From NCBI RefSeq assembly GCF_900103265.1, contig NZ_FMWX01000003.1:186001-250000 (forward strand): a DNA stretch of 64,000 nt, read 5' to 3'. Made by a program: the position numbers and the translations under genes. Below, piece by piece: positions 8,538 through 17,171 of this stretch. Every line of letters begins with the position of its first letter. The first letter of the stretch is position 1. The notes beneath the pieces are model-generated. The model searched no databases, had not been told where the DNA came from, and was given only the letters and a program-made list of their open reading frames with translations. The DNA is from Sphingomonas sp. NFR15. Lineage in GTDB: Bacteria; Pseudomonadota; Alphaproteobacteria; Sphingomonadales; Sphingomonadaceae.

Positions 8538-9922
8538 CAGGCGTTTCCTTTCCACGGCTGAAGATCGAGCAACACCGTCGGGATCAGCTCCGACACGGTG
8601 GGATGGATCGGCACCGCCCAGCGAAGCTGCTCCACCGGCTGGTCGGCGTTCATCATGTCGAGAATGCCATGGATCGCCTCATCGCCGCCGGTGCCGAGGA
8701 TCGCCGCGCCCAGAATGCGGCGCGTTTCCGCATCGGCCACAACCTTCATGAACCCCTGCGTCTCGCCCTTCTCGACCGCTCGACCGACCCGGCTCATCGG
8801 CCGGGTCGCGCGCAGAAGCGGCCGGCCCGTCGCGAGCGCCTGTGCATCGGTCATGCCGGCGCGGGCGAGCGGCGGATCGGTATAGAGCGCATAGCCCGGC
8901 AGCCGCTGGCTGACGCCTCGCTCCTCCCGGTCCAGCAGGTTGGCAGCAACGATCTCGAAATCATTGTAGGCCGTGTGGGTAAAGGCACCACGACCGTTGC
9001 AGTCGCCGAGTGCCCAGACACCCGGAACGTTGGTCCGCAGTTGGTCGTCCACGGTGATGTAGCCGCGCGCGTCGAGAGCGATGCCGGTCGCGTCCAGCCC
9101 GAGGTCATCGGTGTTCGGCCGTCGTCCCACGGCCATGAGCACGTGACTGGCAAGAACCGGCTGCGCATCATAGGCACAGTCCACGCGCACCTCGATATCA
9201 TCACCCTTGGCCGCGAAACCGATACAGTCCGCGTCCGTTCGCACCGAAATGCCCTCGGCCTCGAGGATCTCGCGCATGGCGTGGGACACGTCCTCGTCCT
9301 CACGCGCGATCAGCCGGCCCATCCGCTCGACCACCGTGACCGCCGCGCCGAAGCGGCGATACATTTGCGCGAATTCCAGCCCGATGTAGCTGCCGCCGAT
9401 CACCACGAGGTGCCGGGGAAGCGTGTCGAGCGCCACGATGTCGGTATTGGTGAGAATCGGAACGTCGCCAATGCCCGGCATGTCCGGTACCACCGCGCGA
9501 CCGCCGACATTGATGAAGATACGCGGCGCGGTCAGCCGTTCACCTGCGACCGCCACGATGTTGGAAGCCTCGAAGCGCGCATGACCGCGAACCAGTTCGA
9601 CATTGGCCATGCCGAACAGCCAATTTTCGTTTCCGGCGCGGCCCTCGCGGATGATCTTGTCGGCGCGGGCGGCCACCGCCTTCATATCGGCAGCGATCGG
9701 CCCCGCGACGGTGAACCCGTACTCCGCTCCCCGTCGGGCGGTATGCATGGCGTAGGCGCTCGCCACGAGCGTCTTGGTCGGCCGGCAGCCGGTGTTGACG
9801 CAGGTGCCGCCGACATGATGGCGTTCGACGATGGCGACCGATTGGCCCGCCTCGCTCAGACGACCGGCGAGCGCGGGCCCCGCCTGACCGGCACCGATGA
9901 TGATCGCGTCGAAGCTGCGCAT
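8537..9922 (-). CDS. FAD-dependent pyridine nucleotide-disulfide oxidoreductase (mercuric-reductase-like)
   Basis: 461 residues. It has an N-terminal FAD-binding G-A-G-Q-A-G-P and the redox site G-G-T-C-V-N-T-G-C-R-P-T-K-T of class I disulfide reductases, then an NAD(P)-binding G-G-S-Y-I-G-L-E-F-A, the second FAD contact V-W-A-L-G-D-C-N, and a C-terminal dimer domain with H-P-T-V-S-E-L. It lacks the N-terminal HMA domain and the C-terminal vicinal cysteines of true MerA, so Hg(II) reduction should not be assumed. ATG at 9922 chosen from GAGAGG upstream; an ATG at 9949 is in frame. Confidence 0.85.
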   Translation of the reverse strand: MRSFDAIIIGAGQAGPALAGRLSEAGQSVAIVERHHVGGTCVNTGCRPTKTLVASAYAMHTARRGAEYGFTVAGPIAADMKAVAARADKIIREGRAGNENWLFGMANVELVRGHARFEASNIVAVAGERLTAPRIFINVGGRAVVPDMPGIGDVPILTNTDIVALDTLPRHLVVIGGSYIGLEFAQMYRRFGAAVTVVERMGRLIAREDEDVSHAMREILEAEGISVRTDADCIGFAAKGDDIEVRVDCAYDAQPVLASHVLMAVGRRPNTDDLGLDATGIALDARGYITVDDQLRTNVPGVWALGDCNGRGAFTHTAYNDFEIVAANLLDREERGVSQRLPGYALYTDPPLARAGMTDAQALATGRPLLRATRPMSRVGRAVEKGETQGFMKVVADAETRRILGAAILGTGGDEAIHGILDMMNADQPVEQLRWAVPIHPTVSELIPTVLLDLQPWKGNA

Positions 9923-10002
9923 GGGAGGATACCTCTCGATATTGGCCATGGCGCGACGCGCCGGGGAAGACAACGGGCCTGCAGCCGGCAGGCCCGTCAA
10001 GA

Positions 10003-10428
10003 TCAGATGATGCTCAGGCGCACGTCGATATTGCCGCGCGTCGCGTTGGAATAGGGGCAGATCTGGTGCGCCGCCTCGACCAGTCGCTGGGCATCGGCGC
10101 GTTCCAACCCCGGCAGCGCCGCGGCGAGCTCGACATCCAGACCGAAGCCGCCGTCGCTGCGCATGCCGATCCCGACGGTCGCGGTGACCGCCGCGCCGGC
10201 CGGGACGGGGAGCGCCAGTTGGTGCGCGGCGAACTTGAGCGCGCTCAGGAAACACGCGGAGTATCCCGACGCGAACAACTGCTCCGGGTTGGTCCCTTCG
10301 CCGCCGGGGCCGCCGAGTTCCTTCGGCGTGGACAACTGGAGGTCGAGCGTCCCGTCCTCGGTGCGGGTACGGCCGTCACGCCCGCCATTCGCGGTGGCGG
10401 AGGTGCGATATTTTACGTCGATGGACAT
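10003..10428 (-). CDS. ohr: Ohr/OsmC-family organic hydroperoxide resistance protein
   Basis: 141 residues, the normal Ohr length. Both redox cysteines are present in the expected places: S-A-C-F-L-S-A-L and H-Q-I-C-P-Y-S-N-A-T-R-G-N. The T-N-P-E-Q-L-F-A-S-G-Y element is also typical. Ohr reduces organic hydroperoxides with thiols in the cytoplasm. It follows the membrane-protein gene of the ECF/NrsF locus and has the same GAAAGGAAT-type ribosome site as that gene, consistent with one stress regulon. No MarR-type OhrR gene is adjacent. Confidence 0.9.
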   Translation of the reverse strand: MSIDVKYRTSATANGGRDGRTRTEDGTLDLQLSTPKELGGPGGEGTNPEQLFASGYSACFLSALKFAAHQLALPVPAGAAVTATVGIGMRSDGGFGLDVELAAALPGLERADAQRLVEAAHQICPYSNATRGNIDVRLSII

Positions 10429-10489
10429 GATTCATTCCTTTCATGGGGGGCGCAGGCCGTTCCTGCGCCGGAGGTGATGGAGAAGCGCG

Positions 10490-11071
10490 TCAGGCCGCGA
10501 CGGCTTTTGGGCGCCGGCGCGCGTCGCTGATGGTCAGCGAGACGGCCGAGACGAGGAAGTAGAAGGCGCCGAACCCCGCATAAGGCGCGATGTCGGCAAT
10601 ACCGACGGGCGCGGGGCCGGCCGCCTTGCTGAGCATGAATGCCCCGGCGAGACCGGACTGGGCGCCGCTCAGGATCATCGCCCACTGGGCTCCATAGGAC
10701 TTCCAACGCCGCACGCCGGTGATGAGCTGGAAGAGGCCGGAGAGGACGGCCCACACGCCGAAGATCTGAAGAACCGCGTGCATGCCGTGCGGCAGCGTCA
10801 CGGCGACCGCGACCGCGGTCACGACGCTGACGACGAAGTTGAGCATCTGGCTCTTGTTGCTGCCCAAGCCGCCACTCCGGCTGGCATCGAGATAGTTCGC
10901 CAGCGCGTCCCACGCCGGATAGGCGACGAGCATCACCGCCGCCAGCGGCGGCATGGCCTTGGCGACGGTGAAGGCGAGCGCGACCCAGATCGCGGCAACC
11001 GCGAAGCGCAGGTAATAATAGCTCTTGAGCCAGTCTCGGTCCGGGGCCTTCGTGTCGGTGATGGTTTTCAT
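10490..11071 (-). CDS. multi-pass membrane protein (DUF308/HdeD-like)
   Basis: 193 residues with about five to six hydrophobic segments (for example Y-L-R-F-A-V-A-A-I-W-V-A-L-A-F, L-A-A-V-M-L-V-A-Y-P, F-V-V-S-V-V-T-A-V-A-V-A-V-T-L, L-Q-I-F-G-V-W-A-V-L-S-G-L-F-Q-L-I-T-G, P-Y-A-G-F-G-A-F-Y-F-L). The pattern V-W-A-V-L-S-G-L-F-Q-L-I-T-G-V-R-R-W is like DUF308/HdeD proteins, but the family assignment is tentative. It lies directly downstream of the NrsF gene in the same direction, so it is probably a target of the adjacent sigma factor. Confidence 0.65.
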   Translation of the reverse strand: MKTITDTKAPDRDWLKSYYYLRFAVAAIWVALAFTVAKAMPPLAAVMLVAYPAWDALANYLDASRSGGLGSNKSQMLNFVVSVVTAVAVAVTLPHGMHAVLQIFGVWAVLSGLFQLITGVRRWKSYGAQWAMILSGAQSGLAGAFMLSKAAGPAPVGIADIAPYAGFGAFYFLVSAVSLTISDARRRPKAVAA

Positions 11072-11183
11072 GGCATGATTCCTTTCTGTGATGCAGGCGC
11101 ACGTCTCCCGTCCCGGAAGCCGGGTGGGTCGGTGAAGGTGATTGAGGCGGCGCGCGGGGCGTTAGGTGCCGCGCCCGATCAGG

Positions 11184-11825
11184 TTAGAGGCGGAAGCGTC
11201 GTGGCAGGCGCCATCGTGCCGCGGCCGCGACGGCGGCGCACCCGAGGGAATACCAGACCACCACGTAGAGCGGATCGTTGAAGGGGCAGCAGAACGCGAA
11301 CACGAAGGCTCCGCAGGCGCCTGCGGCAATCCCCGAGGCAAGCGCGCTGAGCCGGGGCTGGGTCGGCGCGGCCCTGCGCATCAGGGCACCGAGCAAGGCG
11401 ACGATCGGCAGCGAGAGCACGAAGATCGACGTGGCGCACAGCATGCCGCCGGCCGGGTTGATGCGCTCCATCAGCGCGCGGTGGTTCACGCCTTCCGGCG
11501 CGACGAACGCGCCTGCGGCGATCGCCATCACCGCGAGAGCGCAGGCGATCATCAGCCCCTGCCGGGGCCGCGCGGTTGGCGAGAAGGAGCGGATGGCCAT
11601 CACGCATGCCGCCACGGCCAGCAGCCCCAGGCTTCCCACGCGCCACATCAGATAGGGCGACCCGGCCATGTGGTGCATGTCCGGCCGCATCACACCCAAG
11701 GCGAGAAAAAGCGCGAGTTCCACCCCGCCGAGTGCGAAGACGAGCGCGCCTTCACGCAGCATGCTGCGGCGCTGGATCGGCGTGAGGTCGGACGACAGGT
11801 CGAGGATCAAGGCTTCATTCGACAT
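11184..11825 (-). CDS. NrsF/DUF1109-family anti-sigma factor
   Basis: 213 residues with about six membrane spans and a short cytoplasmic N-terminus (L-I-L-D-L-S-S-D-L-T-P-I-Q-R-R). Proteins of this family hold an ECF sigma factor at the inner membrane and release it on metal or redox stress through conserved cysteines; here Cys occurs in M-L-C-A-T-S-I-F and in the F-A-F-C-C-P-F-N-D-P-L-Y loop. The start overlaps the 3' end of the sigma gene by 11 bp, a strong sign of a sigma/anti-sigma pair. Confidence 0.85.
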   Translation of the reverse strand: MSNEALILDLSSDLTPIQRRSMLREGALVFALGGVELALFLALGVMRPDMHHMAGSPYLMWRVGSLGLLAVAACVMAIRSFSPTARPRQGLMIACALAVMAIAAGAFVAPEGVNHRALMERINPAGGMLCATSIFVLSLPIVALLGALMRRAAPTQPRLSALASGIAAGACGAFVFAFCCPFNDPLYVVVWYSLGCAAVAAAARWRLPRRFRL

Positions 11826-12426
11826 CGGGGGTCTTCTCGATGATTGCGGTAAGGCGCGCGAGGCCGCGGTGGATGTTCATCTTCACAGCCGAGGGGGAGA
11901 GGCCGATCTCGCCGGACGCGTCCTCGATGCTGTAGCCCTGCACTTTGACCAGCAGGATCGCCTGCGCCTGAGCGGGGCGAAGTTGGTCAAGCAGGCTGGC
12001 GAGAACCGAGCTGCTGACCACCGACGCCTCGTGGTCGCCGACAGCGATCTCGTCGGGCAGTTCGTCTGCCGGCCGGCGCGCCAGGCTGCGCAACTGGTCG
12101 ACCCACTTGTTCTTGGCGATCGCCGCCAGCCAGGGTCCAAACGGATATTGCGGATCGTAGGTATGGCGCCGCCGATGAATGGCGAGCAACGTTTCCTGGA
12201 CGGCATCGTCCACGTCGCCCGGCGGCAGTCGCCGCTCGAAGTAGCGCTTGAGCCATTCCGATGTCTCCCCGAGCAGCCGCCGATAGGCGCCGCCATGTCC
12301 ATTCTGGGCAGCTTCCATCAGGCTGCTCCAACCGTCGGGTGCGGTCCGGGACGGCCCCTCACGACCGAGCCGCGCCGCGCCCGGCGACGACCCTGAGATG
12401 ATTCTCGATAGAAAGTCCGGGCGCAT
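11815..12426 (-). CDS. ECF sigma factor partnered with NrsF
   Basis: 203 residues. Sigma region 2 is Y-R-R-L-L-G-E-T-S-E-W-L-K-R-Y-F-E-R-R-L, D-V-D-D-A-V-Q-E-T-L-L-A-I-H-R-R-R-H-T-Y-D and P-F-G-P-W-L-A-A-I-A-K-N-K-W-V-D; region 4 is L-R-P-A-Q-A-Q-A-I-L-L-V-K-V-Q-G-Y-S-I-E-D-A-S-G-E-I-G-L-S-P-S-A-V-K-M-N-I-H-R-G-L. The ATG at 12426 follows AAGAGAT; an ATG at 12318 would remove a non-conserved arm. It probably controls its own operon and the downstream ohr and reductase genes (inference). Divergent from the LysR gene across 173 bp. Confidence 0.88.
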   Translation of the reverse strand: MRPDFLSRIISGSSPGAARLGREGPSRTAPDGWSSLMEAAQNGHGGAYRRLLGETSEWLKRYFERRLPPGDVDDAVQETLLAIHRRRHTYDPQYPFGPWLAAIAKNKWVDQLRSLARRPADELPDEIAVGDHEASVVSSSVLASLLDQLRPAQAQAILLVKVQGYSIEDASGEIGLSPSAVKMNIHRGLARLTAIIEKTPDVE

Positions 12427-12599
12427 GATCTCTTATTCGCGCGCCGCGCGATGCCGGTCACGCCTTGTCGAACTTTTTGTGTCACGCCGGCTTGCGTGGC
12501 TGCCGTTCCGGCCTGACGTGTCACACAAGGATGGGGCGGAAAGATCGACCGCCGGGCGTTCGGGCTCTGCCCCGCCAGTGCGATGCGTGAGGACATGCG

Positions 12600-13460
12600 A
12601 TGGAGTGGAGTGACGTCCGTATCTTCCTGGCCGTGGCGCGGGCCGGCACGCTGGGCGGCGCCGCGCGCGCGCTGCGGCTCAGCCATCCCACCATCGGCCG
12701 GCGCCTCCGCTCGCTTGAAGAAGCGACCGGCCAAACGCTGTTCCAGAGAACCGCCGATGGGTTCGTCCTGACGGAGGAAGGGAGCGCCATCATTACTCTC
12801 GCGGAGCAGATGGAGGAGGGCGCGCTCGCCATGGAGCGGCGGCTCGCCGGCCAGGAGCAGAACCTTCGCGGCTGCCTGCGTATCTCCTCGGCCGACTGGT
12901 TCGGCGCCTACGTCCTGCCCCCTATCATAGCGGAATATACGAACGCCTATCCTGGCGTCGATGTCGAGATCCTCACTGGGACGCGCCTCTTCAGCCTCGC
13001 CCAGCGCGAATCGGACATAGCCTTCCGGATCGTGCCGTTCGACACCTCTGACATCGTGCAACGGCGGCTCACCCGGTTGAACTACGGCGTGTACGTCGCC
13101 GCCAGCGCACCCGATCCGGTGTTCGGCGACGGAACCGGCTTCCGTCTGGTTACCCACGACACATCGACGGGGCAGTTCCCCGATATCGCCTGGCTGACGG
13201 AAAATTTCCCCAACGCGAGGCCGGTCATGCGCTCGAACAACCGCAACGTGCAGGCGCGCATGTGCAGAGAGGGTGTCGGCATCGCCGTCCTGCCCCGCGC
13301 CGTTGGCTCCCAGATCCCAGGACTGCGCCTGCTCGGTCTCCCGTCAGAGCCGCCCAGCCGCGACATCTGGATGGGCTACCACCGCGATCTGAGGCACCTG
13401 CAACGCCTGCGCGCTTTCATCACGGTTGTGGACAATCACCTGCGCGAGGTGCTCCCCTGA
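12600..13460 (+). CDS. LysR-type transcriptional regulator
   Basis: 286 residues. The N-terminal winged helix is classical (D-V-R-I-F-L-A-V-A-R-A-G-T-L-G-G-A-A-R-A-L-R-L-S-H-P-T-I-G-R-R-L-R-S-L-E-E). The rest is a periplasmic-binding-like effector domain (G-C-L-R-I-S-S-A-D-W-F-G-A-Y-V-L-P-P-I-I-A-E-Y). It stops six bases before the end of the convergent esterase gene, so it is not in that operon, but it is the nearest specific regulator and may control the catabolic operon from its far end. Confidence 0.9.
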   Translation: MEWSDVRIFLAVARAGTLGGAARALRLSHPTIGRRLRSLEEATGQTLFQRTADGFVLTEEGSAIITLAEQMEEGALAMERRLAGQEQNLRGCLRISSADWFGAYVLPPIIAEYTNAYPGVDVEILTGTRLFSLAQRESDIAFRIVPFDTSDIVQRRLTRLNYGVYVAASAPDPVFGDGTGFRLVTHDTSTGQFPDIAWLTENFPNARPVMRSNNRNVQARMCREGVGIAVLPRAVGSQIPGLRLLGLPSEPPSRDIWMGYHRDLRHLQRLRAFITVVDNHLREVLP

Positions 13461-13465
13461 GCGCT

Positions 13466-14458
13466 TCAGCCGCCGCTCAACCGTGTTCGCACGAAGCGGG
13501 CAAGTTCGTTGCTGAGCTCGAGATCCTCCGGGGTGCCGCCCAGGAAGCCGCCATGCGGCATCGCCTCGAAGACGTGAAGCTCGGCATTGACGCCCGCGCT
13601 CCGCAGGGCGCGGTGCATGCGCACGGTATTGGAGAGGAAGAGATCGCGGGTGCCCGACTGCAGCAGCGTCGGCGGCAGACCCGTCAGGTCGCCGAACAGC
13701 GGGGAAAGATAGGGATGGGAGAGATCCGCTCCGTTCGCATACAGCAAGTTCGCCGACATCAGCGGCAACGGCAGCATCACGTCCACCAAGCGGTTCACTT
13801 CGAAGCTGTCACCGGATTCGGTCAGGTCCACCTCTGGCGACAGGAGGACCAGGCCAGCCGGCATGGGCAGCCCTTCGTCCCGCGCCCGCAGGAGCATGGC
13901 GACCGCGAGATTGCCTCCTGCCGACCTGCCGCCGACGATCACGTTCGAAGGCGCATGATGGTTCAGCACATGCGCATAGGCCGCGAGCGTGTCGTCCAGT
14001 GCCGCAGGATAGGGGTGCTCGGGCGGTGTTCGATAGTCGACTCCGTAGCAGCGCAGGCCGTGAAGATCCGCCTGCATCTGCGCGCCGACGCGGCACGCAT
14101 CTCCACCTCCAACCACCAGCGCGCCACCGTGCAGATCGAGGTAGGCGCCGTGCGTCGCGGTCACCGTCTCGGGCGTGGCGATGTGGACGGCGGCATCGCC
14201 GACCTGGATGGTCTCGACGCTGGCGTGCAACGTTCCGGCCAGACCCTTCAGGCTGGCGGCATATTGGGCATCGACCGCCGTCTTCATTCGGATCCAGCCG
14301 TCATAGTCCTCGGGTTCCGGCATCCGGTGCTTCGCGTTCAGCGGCGTACCGTCGGCGTCGACAAGACGGTCGAGCGCGGCGCGCGCCTCCGAACTGATGG
14401 AGGTGGGAGACGGAAGCGTGCGGGCGGGCAGCCGCACGCCCGGCGATGTGTCGTCCAT
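13466..14458 (-). CDS. HSL-type alpha/beta hydrolase (esterase)
   Basis: 330 residues. Oxyanion element L-D-L-H-G-G-A-L (family H-G-G-G with the last Gly replaced by Ala), nucleophile elbow V-G-G-R-S-A-G-G-N, then catalytic Asp in S-G-T-R-D-L-F-L and His in F-E-A-M-P-H-G-G-F. The G-x-S-A-G plus H-G-G pattern marks hormone-sensitive-lipase-type carboxylesterases. It is the last gene of the 13.5-17.9 kb minus-strand catabolic cluster, where it may hydrolyse an ester intermediate. Confidence 0.87.
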   Translation of the reverse strand: MDDTSPGVRLPARTLPSPTSISSEARAALDRLVDADGTPLNAKHRMPEPEDYDGWIRMKTAVDAQYAASLKGLAGTLHASVETIQVGDAAVHIATPETVTATHGAYLDLHGGALVVGGGDACRVGAQMQADLHGLRCYGVDYRTPPEHPYPAALDDTLAAYAHVLNHHAPSNVIVGGRSAGGNLAVAMLLRARDEGLPMPAGLVLLSPEVDLTESGDSFEVNRLVDVMLPLPLMSANLLYANGADLSHPYLSPLFGDLTGLPPTLLQSGTRDLFLSNTVRMHRALRSAGVNAELHVFEAMPHGGFLGGTPEDLELSNELARFVRTRLSGG

Positions 14459-14503
14459 TGGATGTGACCTCGATCCCTATCTCGGCGCCGGTTCGCGCTT
14501 CGC

Positions 14504-15034
14504 TCAATCCTCGTCCTGCCACCTACGCAGTTCCGTCTGGTCATGGTAGGGCATGCGGTCCGGCGTGGTGATGAATTCCATCGTCGTGCCCCACGGCATG
14601 CGGCAGTAGCAGACCTTGTTCCCCGGCCCTTTCTCGGTCGCATAGGGAATAGCGCGCGGCGCGGTGAGCGGGGTGCCTCCGGCCTTCTCGAAGCGCTCGA
14701 CCGAAGCGTCGATGTCGTCGGTGTACAGGGCGAAGTGCGTGATGCCAAAGTCGCTCGCTCGGATCGGCTGGGCTTGTTCGGGGCCGTGCATTACGAAGAG
14801 CTCGATATCGGGCCCGGTTCCGATCTTGACCATCGCCTGCCCGCGCACGACCGTTCCGGGGAAAGCGCCGACGGCCCGCTCGAATTCGGGCCCCTGCCGC
14901 GGTGGGTCCTGCGGTCCGAACGACTGGTAGATCACCTGGCCGCCGAAAGCGTCCACCAGGAACGATTTTGCGGCTTCGATGTCGGGCACCGTGATGCCGA
15001 TATGATTGACGCCGCGAATGACAGGTGCGGTCAT
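14504..15034 (-). CDS. VOC-family glyoxalase/dioxygenase-like protein
   Basis: 176 residues. V-N-H-I-G-I-T-V-P-D-I-E-A-A-K opens the first beta-alpha-beta-beta-beta unit with its metal-ligand His; the second unit has I-T-H-F-A-L-Y-T-D-D-I-D and a terminal M-E-F-I. This metal-binding fold occurs in lyases, isomerases and extradiol dioxygenases, so the reaction cannot be assigned. ATG at 15034 is preferred because GAAAGGAAG stands at the right distance and the domain begins at once. Confidence 0.82.
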   Translation of the reverse strand: MTAPVIRGVNHIGITVPDIEAAKSFLVDAFGGQVIYQSFGPQDPPRQGPEFERAVGAFPGTVVRGQAMVKIGTGPDIELFVMHGPEQAQPIRASDFGITHFALYTDDIDASVERFEKAGGTPLTAPRAIPYATEKGPGNKVCYCRMPWGTTMEFITTPDRMPYHDQTELRRWQDED

Positions 15035-15069
15035 GACAGTCTTCCTTTCGTTCAAGCGACTGCGAAGTT

Positions 15070-15918
15070 TCATTTGGCGTTGAGGAAATCGATCAGAGCG
15101 GCCGCGACGTCTTCCGGTCGTTCATCGGCGACATAGTGGCTGCACCGCGCGATCGCGCCGCCCGTCACATTGCCGGCGAATTCCATGAGCATCGGCACCA
15201 TCTGCGGGCCGAAGCGCTGATCTCCACCCAGGCCAAGTACGGGTATCTCGAGCGGGTGCTTCTTGTACTCGAGCGCGGCAGCATGGTCGGCGTCGAGCGT
15301 GCGATACCATTCCATGCCGCCACGGGTGCGGCCAGGAAGCGCCATCGCCTTCGCGTAGATCTCGATGTCCGCCGGATCGAAGGTGCCGTGATCGTAGAAC
15401 CGCTCGGCCATGAACGTTGAAATATAGTCATATTCACGGCCGTGGATCAGCCGCTCGGGGAGATCCCGGTTCATATGAAAGCTGAAGTGCCACAGCCTCG
15501 CGGTCGTCGCCTCCCATCCGCTCCAGCCGGGAAGCGGAACGTCGAGGATGGCGAGATGCGTGACAGCCTCGCGATGGAGTGCCGCCTGCGGCAACGCCAC
15601 CATGCCGCCGATGTCGTGTCCGCACACGGCGTAGCGTTCATGGCCGAGCGCGACCATGACGTCGTGCGCGTCGCGCGCCATCGTCGCCTTGTCATAGCCG
15701 CCCTGCGGACAGTCGGAGAAGCCGGCGCCGCGCAGATCGATCGCGACCACGCTGAAATGCTCGGCCAGCAGCGGCATCACATGGTGCCATTCCCACCATG
15801 TCTCCGGCCAGCCGTGCAGTAGCAGGATCGGCGGACCCGAGCCGCCCGTGACGGCGTTGATCTTGATGCCGTTCGCCGGCACCATTTGCTGGGTAAATCC
15901 CTTCAAAGTCGCGGTCAT
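15070..15918 (-). CDS. epoxide-hydrolase-like alpha/beta hydrolase
   Basis: 282 residues. H-G-W-P-E-T-W-W-E-W is the epoxide hydrolase/dehalogenase oxyanion motif, D-L-R-G-A-G-F-S-D follows, and the nucleophile is aspartate in G-H-D-I-G-G (not Ser), which fits epoxide hydrolases and haloacid/haloalkane dehalogenases. The terminal catalytic His is in C-S-H-Y-V-A-D-E-R-P. ATG at 15918 follows GGAAAG. Substrate unknown; it lies between the SDR remnant and the VOC gene. Confidence 0.87.
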   Translation of the reverse strand: MTATLKGFTQQMVPANGIKINAVTGGSGPPILLLHGWPETWWEWHHVMPLLAEHFSVVAIDLRGAGFSDCPQGGYDKATMARDAHDVMVALGHERYAVCGHDIGGMVALPQAALHREAVTHLAILDVPLPGWSGWEATTARLWHFSFHMNRDLPERLIHGREYDYISTFMAERFYDHGTFDPADIEIYAKAMALPGRTRGGMEWYRTLDADHAAALEYKKHPLEIPVLGLGGDQRFGPQMVPMLMEFAGNVTGGAIARCSHYVADERPEDVAAALIDFLNAK

Positions 15919-15944
15919 GATCGCTTTCCAGTCGATGTTGACGT

Positions 15945-16199
15945 TCAAACGGAGCTTGGGGCCGGCGCGCAGGGCCGGTCGAAATCGGTGGCGATCGTGA
16001 CGTCGCGCCAGGCGTCGATATCGCTACGGAACGCCGCCAGCTTTCGTTCGGCGATCGCGTGCCCGACCGGGCGAGCGGTAGATGGAGCGGGGCACCGCCG
16101 GGCGGTCGCGATCACCCGGTCGCCGCGCTGGGCCGCCGCGAGCGCGAGCCGCTGGCCGAAGCCGCTCGAGCAGCCTGTGATGAGCCAGGTTTCCATCAC
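15945..16199 (-). pseudogene. internally deleted short-chain dehydrogenase (SDR) remnant
   Basis: Only 84 codons. The first ~35 residues are a normal SDR start (T-W-L-I-T-G-C-S-S-G-F-G-Q-R-L-A-L-A-A-A-Q-R-G-D-R-V-I-A-T-A-R-R). The last ~25 look like an SDR C-terminus (L-A-A-F-R-S-D-I-D-A-W-R-D-V-T-I-A-T-D-F-D). The roughly 200 residues between, with N-A-A-G, Ser and Y-x-x-x-K, are missing while the frame stays open. The GTG overlaps the stop of the dehydrogenase gene upstream, so it sits exactly where an intact operon gene would. It cannot be an active SDR. Confidence 0.75.
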
Positions 16200-17086
16200 G
16201 GCTTCTCGGCGATGTGTTCTGACGACGTGACGCTGTCGCCGCCGCGAACGGTCATATCGCCGATGATCGACCAGTCCTTCTCCCCGAGCCCCGCCGAGAC
16301 GGCTTTGCCGAGTCCCTCGCGGACAGCTTCGAGCATCGGGAGCGTGCGTCCGATCTCGTGACTGGCCTCGCTCGCCAGGCGCATGTCCTTGAGTGCGAGC
16401 CTGGCTTTGAAACCGGGCTCGAAGGACCGTTCCGTGATCTGCGCGCTGTAGCTCTCATAGGCGCGGCCCGAGAACAGGGTGCCGAGGATGAGCTCGAAGA
16501 AATCCACACGGTCGAGTCCGAGGCTCTCGGTCAGCACGACACCTTCGGCCATCGCCTCGATAGCCATGGCGATCATCATATTGCAGGCGAGCTTCGCGGC
16601 CCGAGCGGGGCTCTCCCCCAACTTCCAGACCTTCTTGCTGAGCGGCGCGAGCAGCGGCTCGATCGTGGCAACCGTATCGGCCTTTCCCGCCGCCAGAATG
16701 TTGAGCTGGCCATTCGCCGCCACGTTCGGCCGGCCGAGAACGGGTGCGGACACATAGCCGAGCCCCGCCTCTTCGTGCAGCAGCTCCAATTCTCGTGCGA
16801 AAGCGACCGAGATCGTCGAGGTGACGACGTGGGTAAGCCCCGGTGGCGCGCTCGCGAGCAGACCAGCATCGAGAATCACGTCGCGAATGGCCGCGTCATC
16901 GGACAGCATCGTGAAGACGGCGTCGGCCTCGAACGCATCGGCCGCGCGTTCGACAAGCGCCACTCCGGGGACATTATCCTTGGCGAGCTTGCTCCGGTTC
17001 CAGGCGCGAACATCGTGGCCCGCCTTCACCAGGTTCAGGGCCATTGCCGAGCCCATGACGCCGAGGCCGATACATCCGATCCGCAT
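16196..17086 (-). CDS. NAD(P)-dependent beta-hydroxyacid dehydrogenase (HIBADH family)
   Basis: 296 residues. N-terminal dinucleotide site I-G-C-I-G-L-G-V-M-G-S-A-M-A-L-N-L, the substrate loop region with V-S-A-P-V-L-G-R-P (family D-A-P-V-S-G-G, here altered), and the catalytic-Lys helix region K-L-A-C-N-M-M. The family oxidises 3-hydroxyisobutyrate, tartronate semialdehyde or related acids, or reduces imines. Coupled to the SDR remnant by GTGA overlap. The altered substrate motif makes the specific substrate unclear. Confidence 0.85.
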   Translation of the reverse strand: MRIGCIGLGVMGSAMALNLVKAGHDVRAWNRSKLAKDNVPGVALVERAADAFEADAVFTMLSDDAAIRDVILDAGLLASAPPGLTHVVTSTISVAFARELELLHEEAGLGYVSAPVLGRPNVAANGQLNILAAGKADTVATIEPLLAPLSKKVWKLGESPARAAKLACNMMIAMAIEAMAEGVVLTESLGLDRVDFFELILGTLFSGRAYESYSAQITERSFEPGFKARLALKDMRLASEASHEIGRTLPMLEAVREGLGKAVSAGLGEKDWSIIGDMTVRGGDSVTSSEHIAEKP

Positions 17087-17171
17087 GGTCTATCTCCTGG
17101 TGCTCGGATGGGTGATGTGCATGGGGCGCAGGCGGCGCGGCGTGCCACGCTCATCGTCTCGCCGGCGCCGA

